A stretch of DNA of 64,000 nt from Peribacillus simplex (lineage in GTDB: Bacteria > Bacillota > Bacilli > Bacillales > DSM-1321). The translations under genes and the position numbers were made by a program. Below the pieces are notes generated by a model that made no database searches, had not been told where the DNA came from, and worked only from the letters and a program-made list of their open reading frames with translations. Positions 27,249 through 37,796 of the stretch are shown piece after piece (the first letter of the stretch is position 1; the number at the start of each line of letters is the position of its first letter). Where the stretch lies: the NCBI RefSeq assembly GCF_900156045.1, contig NZ_FTMX01000002.1:124001-188000 (forward strand), in the 5' to 3' direction.

Positions 27249-29282
27249 TTATTCTGGATATGAGACGGATTCGTCAATGATGACCTGGTTGTCCCGCATG
27301 ACTTTATATCCTGCTTTCTTATCCGGGGATACCATTAATTCGATCGTTCTTTTGGCATCTTCCAAAATAAAGAATGTTTCTTGGGGCTCCGTCATGCTAT
27401 TGTCGATATCCTCGATGAAAATTTGTATTTTTTGCGTTTTGCCTGGCTCAACGGGATCATACTCGATTTTGATTTCCTCCGTTACACTCTTGGGAGGAAT
27501 CTCTTCTTTCCCTTTTGAAATGACCACTTTCACAGTACTGCCCTTTTCCACCTTCGTAGCAGGTTCGGGTGATTGGGAAATGACAAGCCCTTCTGCTACG
27601 GAATCATCATAGATTTCTTCTTCGACATCGATCTTTATTCCACTCTCATTGGAATAATCATCAAGGCCAGCTTGATTGAACCCCGTTAGGTTCTTCAAGC
27701 TCAGCAGATCTGCCCCTTTACTGACCGTTAGCTCAAGCTCCGTTTCGGATGGTACGACCTCAGTGGCACCCGAGGGCGATTGATCTATGATCGTGCCGGC
27801 AGCACTGTCATCATATTTTTCGGTCACGCTTATGTTTTTGAATCCCATTTTTTCAAGCAGGGATTTAACATCAGAATAGTCTCGACCTTCATAACTGGAC
27901 AATGAAATCGTCTCTTTACCAATGCTTTGATAAATATCGATCACTGCACCTTCCTTGACCGTCTTGCCTTCCTTAGGGTTGGTTTTGATCACAAGACCAG
28001 CTTCGACTTCTTCATCTTCAATCTCGATCGTTTCTCCTATTTCCAAATCCATATCAAGCAATTCAGTAATGGCATCATCCAATTCTTCCCCTTTAAGGTC
28101 AGGGATCGTCACTTCCTTTGAAACAAGGAGGGGAGGTACAACAGTGACAGATAAAACAGCAAGCAGGGCGAGAACTAAAAAGGTGGTCACCAAGATCGCT
28201 GACATGTTCTTTCGTTTTTTACCTTTATGTTCCGACTTGATTTTTTGTTTTTTCTGTTTCTTTTGTTTTTTCGGTTTCTTTTTCGCTTTACTCTCTGCTT
28301 CTGATTCACTTTCTTCATCGTCCGCATAGACCAATGTATTTTTTTCCGGACCTCTTATGATTGTCTCATCGACGCTTGAAATCTGATCATCCGTTATGAC
28401 GGGGATGGCTTTTGTTGCATCATGATCTTCAGGAATGGCAAAAGGCAGTTCATTTGAACGCTCAGGATTAAGCGAAGTCCGCATGTCATCTTCCATTGAG
28501 TCCACGCTATCATAGCGGTAATATGAATCTTTGGCTGTTGCTTTCAGGATAATATTTTCCACACTCTGAGGTATTTCAGAGTTCCAGCGTTTTGGCGAAG
28601 GAGTTTCCGATTGTAAATGTTTAAGAGCTATCGAAACGGCTGATTCACCCGAAAAAGGCAATCTCCCCGTCAACAATTCAAACATGACGATACCAAGTGA
28701 ATAAATGTCCGATTTCTTATTGGCCATACCGCCTCTGGCCTGTTCAGGAGATAAGTAATGAACCGAGCCCAAGACTGCGTTGGTCTGTGTTATGTTTGTT
28801 GCGCTTAGGGCCAATGCAATGCCAAAATCCGTAATCTTGACGGTTCCTTCTTTATCAATCAATATGTTCTGTGGCTTGATGTCACGATGGATGATCCCAT
28901 TATGATGGGCATGGGAAATCGCTGCCGTGATTTGCTTCATGATATCCAGGGCTTCATCGACTGGAATCGGATAATATTTTTGTATGTATTGCTTTAGTGT
29001 AAAACCGTCCACGTACTCCATTACAATATAATAGATTGAATCTTCTTCACCAACATCATAAATGCTTACGATATTGGGATGGGCCAAACTGGTTGCCGAT
29101 TGGGCTTCCCGATTGAAGCGCTTGATGAACTCTTCGTCATTATTAAAATCCATGCGAAGGATTTTCAATGCAACATCCCTATCTAAGATCATATCCCTTG
29201 CAAGGTAAACATTCGCCATACCGCCGCCGCCGACCATCTCGATCAGTTTATAACGGCCGTTGATTCTTCTACCAATCAACAT
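27249..29282 (-). CDS. prkC: PASTA-domain Ser/Thr protein kinase PrkC
   Basis: PrkC is a membrane kinase that senses muropeptides and acts in germination and stationary phase. Of 677 residues, the kinase domain (1-270) has the glycine loop GGGGMANVY (18-26), Lys40, HRDIKPQN with catalytic Asp134, and DFG (152-154). A very basic linker with repeated KKQ units (about 334-358) precedes one membrane segment (about 361-384). Three PASTA repeats follow (about 388-455, 456-525 and 526-592), with an extracellular C-terminal domain. It starts immediately after prpC, overlapping its ribosome site with the prpC end, so kinase and phosphatase are co-expressed. Confidence 0.97.
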   Translation of the reverse strand: MLIGRRINGRYKLIEMVGGGGMANVYLARDMILDRDVALKILRMDFNNDEEFIKRFNREAQSATSLAHPNIVSIYDVGEEDSIYYIVMEYVDGFTLKQYIQKYYPIPVDEALDIMKQITAAISHAHHNGIIHRDIKPQNILIDKEGTVKITDFGIALALSATNITQTNAVLGSVHYLSPEQARGGMANKKSDIYSLGIVMFELLTGRLPFSGESAVSIALKHLQSETPSPKRWNSEIPQSVENIILKATAKDSYYRYDSVDSMEDDMRTSLNPERSNELPFAIPEDHDATKAIPVITDDQISSVDETIIRGPEKNTLVYADDEESESEAESKAKKKPKKQKKQKKQKIKSEHKGKKRKNMSAILVTTFLVLALLAVLSVTVVPPLLVSKEVTIPDLKGEELDDAITELLDMDLEIGETIEIEDEEVEAGLVIKTNPKEGKTVKEGAVIDIYQSIGKETISLSSYEGRDYSDVKSLLEKMGFKNISVTEKYDDSAAGTIIDQSPSGATEVVPSETELELTVSKGADLLSLKNLTGFNQAGLDDYSNESGIKIDVEEEIYDDSVAEGLVISQSPEPATKVEKGSTVKVVISKGKEEIPPKSVTEEIKIEYDPVEPGKTQKIQIFIEDIDNSMTEPQETFFILEDAKRTIELMVSPDKKAGYKVMRDNQVIIDESVSYPE

Positions 29283-29287
29283 TCAAT

Positions 29288-30037
29288 TCACCTGCTTTCA
29301 CTTTCTTCAGTAAATTGAATAAGCACAAGGGTGATATTATCTTCCCCACCGTAGTGATTGGCCTTATCTATTAATGAATTCGCCTTTTCTTCAAGTGACT
29401 GTCCATTGGTTATGGTTTCTTCCAGTTCCTGTTCACTCACTTTATTCGTCAATCCATCCGAACAAAGCAATAGTAAATCATTTTCTTCGAAGATGACAGT
29501 CATAATATCCATTTCCACTTGCATTTCTGTCCCCAAGGCTCGTAATAAAACATTTTTCCGTGGGTGGTTTTCGGCATCTTCCTTTGAAATCTGCCCGGAA
29601 CGGACCAATTCATTAACAAGTGAATGATCTTCCGTGACCTGCTTAAAACCGCTCTCATTATACAAATAACATCGGCTGTCCCCGATGTTGGCAATGGTAG
29701 CAAACTTGTCGGTGCAAATGGCTGCCACAATGGTGGTCCCCATGCCCTTACATTCCGTATTCGCTTCTGCATGTTCAAAAAGCAACTGATTGACCAAGAC
29801 GATTTGCTGCTTAAGCCAACCCTCGGCATCGTTTGCCGTTTCGATACCTGTAGATGATTCCCAGCCCTTTTTCAGAAGGTCTATCGTCATTGCACTGGCT
29901 ACATCCCCGGCACGGTGGCCGCCCATGCCATCTGCAACGATGGCAAGGCGAACGCCTTCCGAGTTCTTAAAGATTCCGCCATTATCTTCATTATGCTGGC
30001 GGACTTTTCCACGGTCTGTCTTAAATATTGCCCTCAT
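29288..30037 (-). CDS. prpC: PP2C-type Ser/Thr phosphatase PrpC
   Basis: PrpC reverses PrkC phosphorylation. The 249-residue protein has the metal-binding PP2C blocks RQHNEDN (14-20), VADGMGGHRAGDVAS, GMGTTIVAA, IGDSRCYL, CSDGLTN and GGEDNIT. The ATG at 30037 follows GAGGTGACC; a longer frame to 30103 would place 22 extra residues before the domain. It is four bases after the rlmN stop. Confidence 0.97.
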   Translation of the reverse strand: MRAIFKTDRGKVRQHNEDNGGIFKNSEGVRLAIVADGMGGHRAGDVASAMTIDLLKKGWESSTGIETANDAEGWLKQQIVLVNQLLFEHAEANTECKGMGTTIVAAICTDKFATIANIGDSRCYLYNESGFKQVTEDHSLVNELVRSGQISKEDAENHPRKNVLLRALGTEMQVEMDIMTVIFEENDLLLLCSDGLTNKVSEQELEETITNGQSLEEKANSLIDKANHYGGEDNITLVLIQFTEESESR

Positions 30038-30041
30038 AGGG

Positions 30042-31136
30042 TCACCTCGTCTCTTCTTTGCGCTCCTTGGCCCGAAGCTGGCCGCAGGCTGCGTCAATAT
30101 CACTGCCTTGTTCCCTTCGGATCGTTACATTAATACCGCGCTTCTTCAATGTTTTTTCAAACTCAAAAATTTGGTCACGAGGTGTACGTACATAGTTGCG
30201 TTCAGGTACATAGTTAACCGGTATTAAGTTAACATGGCATTTTATCCCTTTTATTAAACTTGCTAATTCTTCTGCGTGCTCCACTGTATCATTTTCGCCA
30301 CCGAATAGACCATATTCAAAACTTACACGGCGACCTGTTTTTTCTGTATAGTATTTGATGGCTTCAATCAAGTCTGGAAGTTTGTAGGCCTTATTGATCG
30401 GCATCAATTTACTTCTCAATTCCGTATTCGGTGCATGAAGGGAAACAGCAAAGTTTATTTGCATGCTTTCTTCGGCAAACTTATAGATTTTAGGAATGAT
30501 CCCACTTGTGGAAACGGTAATATGACGTGCGCCGATGTTCAAGCCCTTTTCATGGTTTATATTCTTCAAGAATGACATCATATTATCGTAGTTATCAAAC
30601 GGTTCACCGATTCCCATGATAACTACGGAACTAACACGTTCCTCCGATTCGTCAAGTGCTTGCTGAACTTTAACGACCTGGGCAACAATTTCCCCTGATT
30701 CAAGATTACGCTTTAAACCGCCTAATGTCGATGCACAGAATGTACAGCCAATTCTACATCCTACCTGCGTTGTCACGCAAATGGAGTTTCCGTATTCATG
30801 GCGCATCAACACCGTTTCAATCGAATATCCATCATGGAGTTCAAATAAAAACTTTATCGTTCCGTCATTTGACGTTTGCTGAATCAAAGTTTTCAATGTC
30901 GTGAAGGTGAATTGTGATTCCAACTTATCCCTTAATGTTTTCGAAAGGTTGGACATATCTTCAAAACTGGAGACACGCTTTTTATAAAGCCAGTCATATA
31001 CTTGATCGGCCCGGAATGCCTTCTCTCCATTTTGAACAAGCCATTCTTTAATTTGGTGAAGCTCTAATGAATAGATCGATGGTTTTTCTGGTGTCGTGTC
31101 TTTTCTTACTCTAGATGATTTGGTGATTTCTGCCAT
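30042..31136 (-). CDS. rlmN: Dual-specificity RNA methyltransferase RlmN
   Basis: RlmN is a radical SAM enzyme that methylates C2 of A2503 in 23S rRNA and A37 of tRNAs. It has 364 residues with the cluster cysteines C127, C131 and C134 (CRIGCTFC) and the mechanism cysteine C351 in AACGQL. All required cysteines are present. Its ATG overlaps the rsmB stop by one base (TAATG). Confidence 0.97.
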   Translation of the reverse strand: MAEITKSSRVRKDTTPEKPSIYSLELHQIKEWLVQNGEKAFRADQVYDWLYKKRVSSFEDMSNLSKTLRDKLESQFTFTTLKTLIQQTSNDGTIKFLFELHDGYSIETVLMRHEYGNSICVTTQVGCRIGCTFCASTLGGLKRNLESGEIVAQVVKVQQALDESEERVSSVVIMGIGEPFDNYDNMMSFLKNINHEKGLNIGARHITVSTSGIIPKIYKFAEESMQINFAVSLHAPNTELRSKLMPINKAYKLPDLIEAIKYYTEKTGRRVSFEYGLFGGENDTVEHAEELASLIKGIKCHVNLIPVNYVPERNYVRTPRDQIFEFEKTLKKRGINVTIRREQGSDIDAACGQLRAKERKEETR

Positions 31137-32488
31137 TACAGCACCTTCTTTCTAAAACTCGCAATAAAGAATCCGTCACTGCTAAAATATTGCGGAAAAA
31201 CTTGCAGCGTATGACCCTCAATAAATGGCTGAACGCTTTCAGGCATTCTTGTGAACAAGGTTGCATCGCTTTCAAAATCCGGATGGCTTTCCAAAAATGC
31301 TGCAGCGACTTTGTCATTTTCTTCTTTATCCACCGTACAGGTACTATATACTAACCGTCCGCCTTGCTTGACAAGCGGGGCAGCCGATTCCAATAATTGT
31401 TTTTGTATACTTGAGAGTTTCATTATATCATCTTTTGTTTTAGTGTACTTTACATCAGGCTTCCGGCGCATGACTCCCAACCCGGAACATGGTGCATCGA
31501 TCAGCACCCTGTCAAACCCTTCCTTATTAAAGTGTTCTTGCACTTTCCTGCTATCAAGGGCCATTGTCTTAATATTGTTTCTGAGTTTTAGTCGCTCAGC
31601 CTGCTCTTTTATGAGCTTGACCTTATGCTCATGAAGGTCGAGCGCATATACTTGTCCAGTGGTCAAGCCTTCTGCGATATGTGTCGTTTTCCCTCCAGGT
31701 GCAGCACAGCAATCGAGTACAGCATCATTTTCATTAGCACCTAATGCATGGGCTACAAGCATTGAGCTCTCGTCCTGAATCGATAAATACCCTAATTTGT
31801 AGCTTTCTGAATGAGCAAGATTCCCTTTATAGCTGACGATTGCTTCGGGAACGACTTCACTTGCTTCAACTTCATATCCTTCTTCCGTTAAAATGCTGAT
31901 CAGTTCACGGCGTGAAATCTTCTTTAAATTAACCCGTCCCGTCTGTAAAGGCGCAGTTAAGTTGATTTCACACATTTCCTTGGTCTTTTCATAACCAAAT
32001 TGCTCCACCCAACGCTTGACCAACCAAATTGGATGACTTACTTCTATGGAAAGCCGTTCCAGATCATCTTTAATATCACCTAAAGAAGGAACACCATTTC
32101 TTTGAATATTACGAAGTACACCATTTACCATCGAAGATGTACCTTTATGCCCGCGCTTTTTGGAAATTTCGACGGCCTCGAAAATGATTGCATGATCAGG
32201 CACCTTATCCAAATAGACCATTTGGTAAACGGAAAGTCTAAGTAAATTGATGACCCAGCTTTGCGTTTTTTTCGGTTGTTTAATATATGGGTTCAAATAA
32301 TAATCCAAAGTCATCTTCCGCTGTATGGTACCGTAGCTTATTTCTGTAAGCAGCCCGCTATCCACGGCGGATAACTGGTGCTTTTTAATCAAATTGTTCA
32401 ATAATAGGTTACTGTAGGATTGGTTTTTCTCTACAGATTCCAAGATATCGAGAGTGATTTCACGTACTCCCTTTTTAGTTTGCTTCAT
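31136..32488 (-). CDS. rsmB: 16S rRNA (cytosine967-C5)-methyltransferase RsmB
   Basis: RsmB methylates C967 of 16S rRNA. In 450 residues an N-terminal NusB-like helical domain (about 1-140) is followed by the methyltransferase domain with [31 protein letters not shown] and the catalytic cysteine in [12 protein letters not shown]. It overlaps the fmt end by 14 bases, as usual in def-fmt-rsmB clusters. Confidence 0.97.
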   Translation of the reverse strand: MKQTKKGVREITLDILESVEKNQSYSNLLLNNLIKKHQLSAVDSGLLTEISYGTIQRKMTLDYYLNPYIKQPKKTQSWVINLLRLSVYQMVYLDKVPDHAIIFEAVEISKKRGHKGTSSMVNGVLRNIQRNGVPSLGDIKDDLERLSIEVSHPIWLVKRWVEQFGYEKTKEMCEINLTAPLQTGRVNLKKISRRELISILTEEGYEVEASEVVPEAIVSYKGNLAHSESYKLGYLSIQDESSMLVAHALGANENDAVLDCCAAPGGKTTHIAEGLTTGQVYALDLHEHKVKLIKEQAERLKLRNNIKTMALDSRKVQEHFNKEGFDRVLIDAPCSGLGVMRRKPDVKYTKTKDDIMKLSSIQKQLLESAAPLVKQGGRLVYSTCTVDKEENDKVAAAFLESHPDFESDATLFTRMPESVQPFIEGHTLQVFPQYFSSDGFFIASFRKKVL

Positions 32489-33434
32489 TCTGTTCTCCTA
32501 ACTTCATGTCTGCTTTAATGAACGATCCGGCTCCGCGCAAATAATCTTTCGCCGGCATTTTTTTCTTCCCTGAAGGCTGCAGTTCTGTAACTAGTATTGC
32601 CGTCTCATTGCCTGTCGAAACGATGAAACCATCACTTTGTACATCAATGACCGTGCCCGGCACTGCCTGATTGCCATCTTCAAGTTTCTTTACCTGCCAA
32701 ATTTTCAAAATGGCCCCGTCTAAGGTTGTATAAGCAACAGGCCAGGGATTCAGGCCACGTACATGGTTATAGATGTCTTCCCCTGATTTCGACCAGTCGA
32801 TTTTTTCCTCAGACCGTTTTATGTTTGGCGCAAAAGACGCTTTTGCCTCATCCTGCTTGATCGCCTGTAACTCCTGATTTATAAGTTTCGGAAGCGTCTC
32901 TGCAAGTAAATCCGACCCTATCTTGCTTAATTTATCATGCAGTGTACCTACATTGTCTTCTTCTTCTATAATAACTTCCGCCTGAGTCAATATATCACCG
33001 GCATCCAATTTTTCCGCCATATACATGATGGTTATTCCCGTCTTTTCTTTCCCTTGTAAAATGGAATAATGAATTGGCGCCCCTCCACGCAGTTCAGGGA
33101 GCAGGGAGGCATGTACATTAATACATCCGTACCTAGGGGCATCCAGCAATTCATTCGGAAGGATTTGACCGAAAGCCGCCGTCACCACTAAGTCAGGATT
33201 CAATGCTATGATTTTTTCAAGTTCTTCTTTTTCACGGATCTTTTCGGGCTGATAAACGGGAATCCCCTGCTTTTCGGCTTCGACCTTAACTGGCGGCGGT
33301 GTCAGCACCTTTTTGCGGCCTACTGGACGATCGGGCTGTGTGACCACAGCGATCACATCATACCCTTCATCAATGATTCTTCTCAATACCGGCACTGAAA
33401 AGTCCGGAGTACCCATAAATATAATTTTTGTCAT
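32475..33434 (-). CDS. fmt: Methionyl-tRNA formyltransferase
   Basis: Fmt formylates initiator Met-tRNA using 10-formyl-tetrahydrofolate. The 319-residue protein starts [17 protein letters not shown] and has the catalytic [17 protein letters not shown] region (about 109-125) and a C-terminal tRNA-binding OB fold (about 208-319). Its ATG overlaps the def stop in ATGA. Confidence 0.98.
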   Translation of the reverse strand: MTKIIFMGTPDFSVPVLRRIIDEGYDVIAVVTQPDRPVGRKKVLTPPPVKVEAEKQGIPVYQPEKIREKEELEKIIALNPDLVVTAAFGQILPNELLDAPRYGCINVHASLLPELRGGAPIHYSILQGKEKTGITIMYMAEKLDAGDILTQAEVIIEEEDNVGTLHDKLSKIGSDLLAETLPKLINQELQAIKQDEAKASFAPNIKRSEEKIDWSKSGEDIYNHVRGLNPWPVAYTTLDGAILKIWQVKKLEDGNQAVPGTVIDVQSDGFIVSTGNETAILVTELQPSGKKKMPAKDYLRGAGSFIKADMKLGEQNEAN

Positions 33435-33916
33435 TCTTCCCCAAACCTTTCTAACTCTTCTTCCGTAATATACCGGGAAACCTTACTTGTAAATAAAACT
33501 CCTTGCAGATGATCAATTTCGTGCTGAAGGGCCCTCGCGAGGAAATCCTCCGCTTCTATCTCGAAAAAAGATCCATTTCGGTCTTGTGCCCGGACTTTGA
33601 CACGGTATGGACGCGATACTTCGCCATATAAACTCGGGAAGCTCAAGCATCCTTCAACACCTGTCTGTTCGCCTTCCATTTCCAGCACTTCCGGATTAAT
33701 CAGTTCGATAGCACCTGATCCTTCCTCTATTTCAACGACGGCCACTTGCTTTTTCACGCCTACCTGAGGTGCTGCAAGTCCAACGCCATCCGCCTCCACC
33801 ATCGTTTCATACATATTATTTAACAGCTTTGCCAACTTTTTATCAAAACTTGTTACTTTATCGCATTTTTGTTGTAAAATTTTTTCAGGAAACAAGACAA
33901 TCGGTAAAATAGCCAA
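33431..33916 (-). CDS. def: Peptide deformylase
   Basis: Def removes the formyl group that Fmt adds, using a metal ion. With TTG at 33916 as start it has 161 residues, [16 protein letters not shown], near the 160 of B. subtilis DefA. The three motifs are complete: GVGLAAPQ (44-51), EGCLSFP with metal ligand C90, and HEIDH with H132, E133 and H136. AGGAGGG lies 11 bases before the TTG. A longer frame to 34000 runs through the priA terminator and is rejected. Confidence 0.95.
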   Translation of the reverse strand: MAILPIVLFPEKILQQKCDKVTSFDKKLAKLLNNMYETMVEADGVGLAAPQVGVKKQVAVVEIEEGSGAIELINPEVLEMEGEQTGVEGCLSFPSLYGEVSRPYRVKVRAQDRNGSFFEIEAEDFLARALQHEIDHLQGVLFTSKVSRYITEEELERFGEE

Positions 33917-33959
33917 AATTAAAGGTACCCTCCTAGATATGAAAAACAACACTTCATTA

Positions 33960-33988
33960 TATAAAAACGCAAGCTGTAACAGCTCGCG
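33960..33988 (-). terminator. Terminator between priA and def
   Basis: The stem CGCGAGCTG/CAGCTTGCG (one G-U pair, 3-base loop) lies 25 bases past the priA stop and is followed by TTTTTATATAATG. It splits rpoZ-coaBC-priA from def-fmt-rsmB-rlmN. A TATAAT overlaps the end of the T-run and may be the -10 for def, but no clear -35 is seen. Confidence 0.75.
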
Positions 33989-34011
33989 GTAATCATCCAT
34001 CTCTCAAACAA

Positions 34012-36423
34012 TTACATCATGATCTGTGGATTTAAATCTATTGAAATCTGCAGATGATTTTGAGCGGTTTCTTTTTGGTAATGCTCCAAAAGTGTGCGTA
34101 AATGCTGACTAAGGTCCGGCTCTCGTTTGTATTTTATCAGACATTGATAGCGATATCTATTGTTGATTCGACTAATGGGCGAAGCAACCGGACCTAGTAC
34201 GATAGAATCCCGATTCAATCGTGAGCCTAAATAATTGGTGATTTTTTCAGTAACACTGACCGTCTTCATTAAGTCTTCATGTGAAACGGTTATAAGGACA
34301 ACATAATAATAGGGAGGGTAATGACTTTGCCTCCTTAGATGCATCTCCCGTTCATAAAAAGCATCAAAATCCTGTAAGGCAGAAAGCTCGATGCTGTAGT
34401 GCTCAGGCGTATAGGTTTGGATGACCACTTCTCCAGGAAGCTGATGACGTCCCGCCCTTCCGCTTACCTGTGTCAGCAGCTGGAATGTCTTTTCAGAAGA
34501 ACGGAAATCAGGCAGATGTAGCATCGTATCAGCTGATAGGACTCCAACAAGAGTGATATTAGGAAAATCAAGGCCCTTGGCTATCATTTGGGTTCCTAGC
34601 AATATATCTGCCTTCCCTTCACCAAAGGCATTCAGCAACCGCTCATGTGAACCTTTCTTGCTCGTCGTGTCAACATCCATTCGTATGACCCGTGCTTCAG
34701 GGAGGATTTTTGCTAGCTCTTCTTCAACCTTTTGAGTGCCTGTACCGAAGAACCTTATATGCTCACTTTCACATTCAGGGCAAACGGAAGGCATTCCCTC
34801 TTCAAACCCACAATAATGGCATTTCATTATATCATTAAAGCGATGATAAGTGAGTGAAATGTCACAATTAGGGCAGTTGATGACCAATCCGCAGCTTCGG
34901 CACATCACAAAGGAAGAATGTCCCCTTTTATTTAGCATCAGGACTGTTTGCTCCCCCTTCTCAAGCCGGTCTTTCAGCTTGGTAAAGAGCAGCTCCGAAA
35001 ACATGGAACGATTTCCCGTTCTTAGTTCTTCCCTCATATCTACAATATCCACTGCTGGCAACGCATTTTCATTCATCCTCTGGCTAAGGGTCAATAATTT
35101 ATAGACGTTTTTCTTGGCACGCGCAAAAGATTCAAGTGTAGGTGTGGCGCTTCCAAGAATTACCGGACACCTATATGATTTTGCTCTTTCAATGGCAACA
35201 TCCCTGGCGTGGTACCTTGGTGTTTCTTCTTGCTTATAACTGGATTCATGTTCTTCATCAATGATGACCAGCCCCAGGTTTTCAAAAGGAGCAAACACGG
35301 CTGAACGCGCCCCCACCACCACTTTAACTTCCTTACGATGAATTTTCCGCCATTCATCATATTTTTCACCTACGGATAAACCGCTATGCATCACAGCTAC
35401 CTGCTCACCAAATCGTTCCTTAAACCGCTTCACCGTCTGTGGCGTTAAGGAGATTTCAGGTACAAGCATGATGGCTTCCTTTCCTTTTTCAATGACAGAG
35501 GCAATTGCCTGTAGATACACTTCCGTCTTCCCGCTGCCGGTTACACCATATAAAAGAAAGACATCATGTTCATCATGATGTATCTTCTCGTTGATGGGCT
35601 TCAAGGCAGCTGTTTGTTCAGCTGTTAGTGTAAAGGGTGTGGATTTTTCGAACACACGGTTTTCATACGGATTACGGTATATTTCTTGATCTATTTCGGC
35701 CAAAGCCCCTTTCGACACTAGGGATTTGACAGTACCGCTTGATGTGTTTATCAATTCAAGCAATTCCTTTAACGGAATGGTTTCTTGATGTTCAATAAAG
35801 TATTGAAGGAGTTCCTGTTGTTTTTTTGCATGGCTGGACATGGCTGATGCCATTTCTTTCAGTTCCTTAGGGGAAAGCAAAGATTTAATGACACGGACCG
35901 TCTTCTTATTTAGTCGGTTTTTCACATTATATACAAGCTCAAGATTGCCATTCTGCATTTCCTTTTGAAAGAGGGAGGCGTTCTCCCCTTCAATCACGTC
36001 TTTCCAAGATATTGAATCATTTTTCCCAAAAAAGTTTTGAATGAAGAGAGGAAGCTGATCCTTTTTATCTTCAACGACTTTAATAACTTTTTCATACTTT
36101 GCTTTCATCGCTGCCGGAAGCATGGCCTGCAGCGCTGAAATTTTAAAACACATCGCCTCTTTGGTCAACCAGTCACCAAGCTGCAGCAATTCATCATTAA
36201 GGATGGGCTCCAAATCCATCGGTTCCTTTATATTGCGTAATTTCGCAAATTCGCTTTTAGCTTTTAAGCCTGTGACGAATCCCTGTACCATTCTTGGACC
36301 GAATGGGACGATGACTCGCATTCCGGGCTTGATGACTTGGTTCCACTTTTCAGGTATCCGATAGTCGAATTCTCGATCCGTTTGTTTAGCAGGTACATCC
36401 ACGATGACGGATGCTATATCCAT
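34012..36423 (-). CDS. priA: Primosomal helicase PriA
   Basis: PriA reloads the replicative helicase at repaired or stalled forks. In 803 residues the N-terminal DNA-binding part (about 1-250) is followed by a superfamily 2 motor with LYGVTGSGKTEVYL, DEEHESSYKQEE and GSATPTLES. A zinc-binding insertion has Cys pairs at CRSCG, CPNC, CHYCG and CPEC, and the final blocks are LLTQVSGRAGRH. It starts 6 bases after coaBC. Confidence 0.97.
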   Translation of the reverse strand: MDIASVIVDVPAKQTDREFDYRIPEKWNQVIKPGMRVIVPFGPRMVQGFVTGLKAKSEFAKLRNIKEPMDLEPILNDELLQLGDWLTKEAMCFKISALQAMLPAAMKAKYEKVIKVVEDKKDQLPLFIQNFFGKNDSISWKDVIEGENASLFQKEMQNGNLELVYNVKNRLNKKTVRVIKSLLSPKELKEMASAMSSHAKKQQELLQYFIEHQETIPLKELLELINTSSGTVKSLVSKGALAEIDQEIYRNPYENRVFEKSTPFTLTAEQTAALKPINEKIHHDEHDVFLLYGVTGSGKTEVYLQAIASVIEKGKEAIMLVPEISLTPQTVKRFKERFGEQVAVMHSGLSVGEKYDEWRKIHRKEVKVVVGARSAVFAPFENLGLVIIDEEHESSYKQEETPRYHARDVAIERAKSYRCPVILGSATPTLESFARAKKNVYKLLTLSQRMNENALPAVDIVDMREELRTGNRSMFSELLFTKLKDRLEKGEQTVLMLNKRGHSSFVMCRSCGLVINCPNCDISLTYHRFNDIMKCHYCGFEEGMPSVCPECESEHIRFFGTGTQKVEEELAKILPEARVIRMDVDTTSKKGSHERLLNAFGEGKADILLGTQMIAKGLDFPNITLVGVLSADTMLHLPDFRSSEKTFQLLTQVSGRAGRHQLPGEVVIQTYTPEHYSIELSALQDFDAFYEREMHLRRQSHYPPYYYVVLITVSHEDLMKTVSVTEKITNYLGSRLNRDSIVLGPVASPISRINNRYRYQCLIKYKREPDLSQHLRTLLEHYQKETAQNHLQISIDLNPQIMM

Positions 36424-36429
36424 AAGACA

Positions 36430-37641
36430 TCATTCCTTTTGCATGCGGGATACTTCTGCCAGGATGCTTTTAGCTATATCCGCTTTACTCATTTTTGGAA
36501 GTTCGGTCGCACTTCCATCTTTATCGTAAATGGTCACGATGTTCGTATCCGTTCCAAATCCTGCCCCTGCGACGGTAACATTATTGGCAACGATCATATC
36601 TGCATTCTTTTTGACCAATTTTCCTCTTGCGTATTCTTCAACGTTGTTCGTTTCAGCCGCAAAACCTACCAAGATCTGATGAGTTTTATTTTCACCGAGT
36701 TCCTTGAGGATATCCTTTGTACGTTCAAATTCAATCACATTTTCCCCTGGCTGCTTTTTCATCTTTTGAGCATGATAAATCTTTGGTTTATAGTCCGCAA
36801 CTGCAGCCGTCATGATTACGACGTCACTGGAATCGAACTGTTCGAATACCGCATCATACATATCCGCTGCAGATTCAACTGGTATTATTCTAGCCTTGAA
36901 AGGTGGCGTCAAGTTCACGGGGCCAGTGATCAATGTCACTTCAGCACCCATTTCAATTGCCTCTTCAGCTAGGGCATAGCCCATTTTGCCGCTGGAATGA
37001 TTCGTCACGTAACGCACCGGATCAATCGCTTCACGAGTCGGTCCTGCCGTTATCAAATATTTCTTTCCTTTAAGAGGCTGTTGTTTCTGTGATTTGCGTT
37101 CACCGAAATATCGATTAAGGTGTTCTACGATTGTTTCCGGTTCCTCCAATCGCCCTTTTCCGACATAACCGCAGGCCAAATACCCTTCACCCGGTTCAAT
37201 GAATTGATATCCAAACGACCGAAGTGTCTCCATATTTTTCTGAACCGCTGGATGACCGTACATGTGCACGTTCATTGCCGGTGCAACCCAAACAGGGGCT
37301 TCCGTTGCCAGTAGCGTGGTCGTGATCATATCATCCGCGATTCCATTGGCTACCTTGCCAATGACATTGGCTGTAGCTGGGACTAACAGGATGATATCAG
37401 CCCAATCAGCCAAATCGATGTGGGCAATGACTGAAGAATCCTTCTCATCAAAAGTATCTGTATAAACATCATTTCTCGAAAGTGCCTGAAAGGTGAGCGG
37501 CGTCACGAACTTACGTGCCGATTCACTCATGATCACTTTTACATGCGCACCTTCCTGAGTTAATTTACTTGTCAGGGCAGCAGCCTTATATACAGCAATC
37601 CCGCCGGTGACACAAAGAAGTACTTTTTTATCGATAAGCAT
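36430..37641 (-). CDS. coaBC: Bifunctional CoaBC (phosphopantothenoylcysteine synthase/decarboxylase)
   Basis: CoaBC carries out two steps of coenzyme A synthesis: CTP-dependent joining of cysteine to phosphopantothenate and its FMN-dependent decarboxylation. It has 403 residues. The N-terminal flavoprotein CoaC half (1-190) has GGIAVYKA, PATANVIGKVANGIADD, PAMNVHMY and the ACGYVGKGR cysteine loop. The C-terminal CoaB half (about 191-403) has ITAGPTREAIDPVRYVTNHSSGKMGYALA. The start is ATG at 37641. Confidence 0.97.
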   Translation of the reverse strand: MLIDKKVLLCVTGGIAVYKAAALTSKLTQEGAHVKVIMSESARKFVTPLTFQALSRNDVYTDTFDEKDSSVIAHIDLADWADIILLVPATANVIGKVANGIADDMITTTLLATEAPVWVAPAMNVHMYGHPAVQKNMETLRSFGYQFIEPGEGYLACGYVGKGRLEEPETIVEHLNRYFGERKSQKQQPLKGKKYLITAGPTREAIDPVRYVTNHSSGKMGYALAEEAIEMGAEVTLITGPVNLTPPFKARIIPVESAADMYDAVFEQFDSSDVVIMTAAVADYKPKIYHAQKMKKQPGENVIEFERTKDILKELGENKTHQILVGFAAETNNVEEYARGKLVKKNADMIVANNVTVAGAGFGTDTNIVTIYDKDGSATELPKMSKADIAKSILAEVSRMQKE

Positions 37642-37796
37642 GCAAATTTCCCCTAACTATACATTCTATTTTTTCTAATTATGACGGAAAACCGAAGAAA
37701 TTTCATTTGAAATGCGCAATAACATATGGATTCCCCCAGACATTCCATCTTTTCTTGTTTACTCATTGACTTTGGTAACTCCTAAAAAAATCAAAA

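Noticed and set aside
33917..34000. N-terminal extension of def to an ATG at 34000
   Set aside because: It would be translated through the priA terminator and adds residues absent from peptide deformylases.
36337..36972. 211-codon plus-strand frame opposite priA-coaBC
   Set aside because: It is antisense to two conserved genes; the translation resembles no family.
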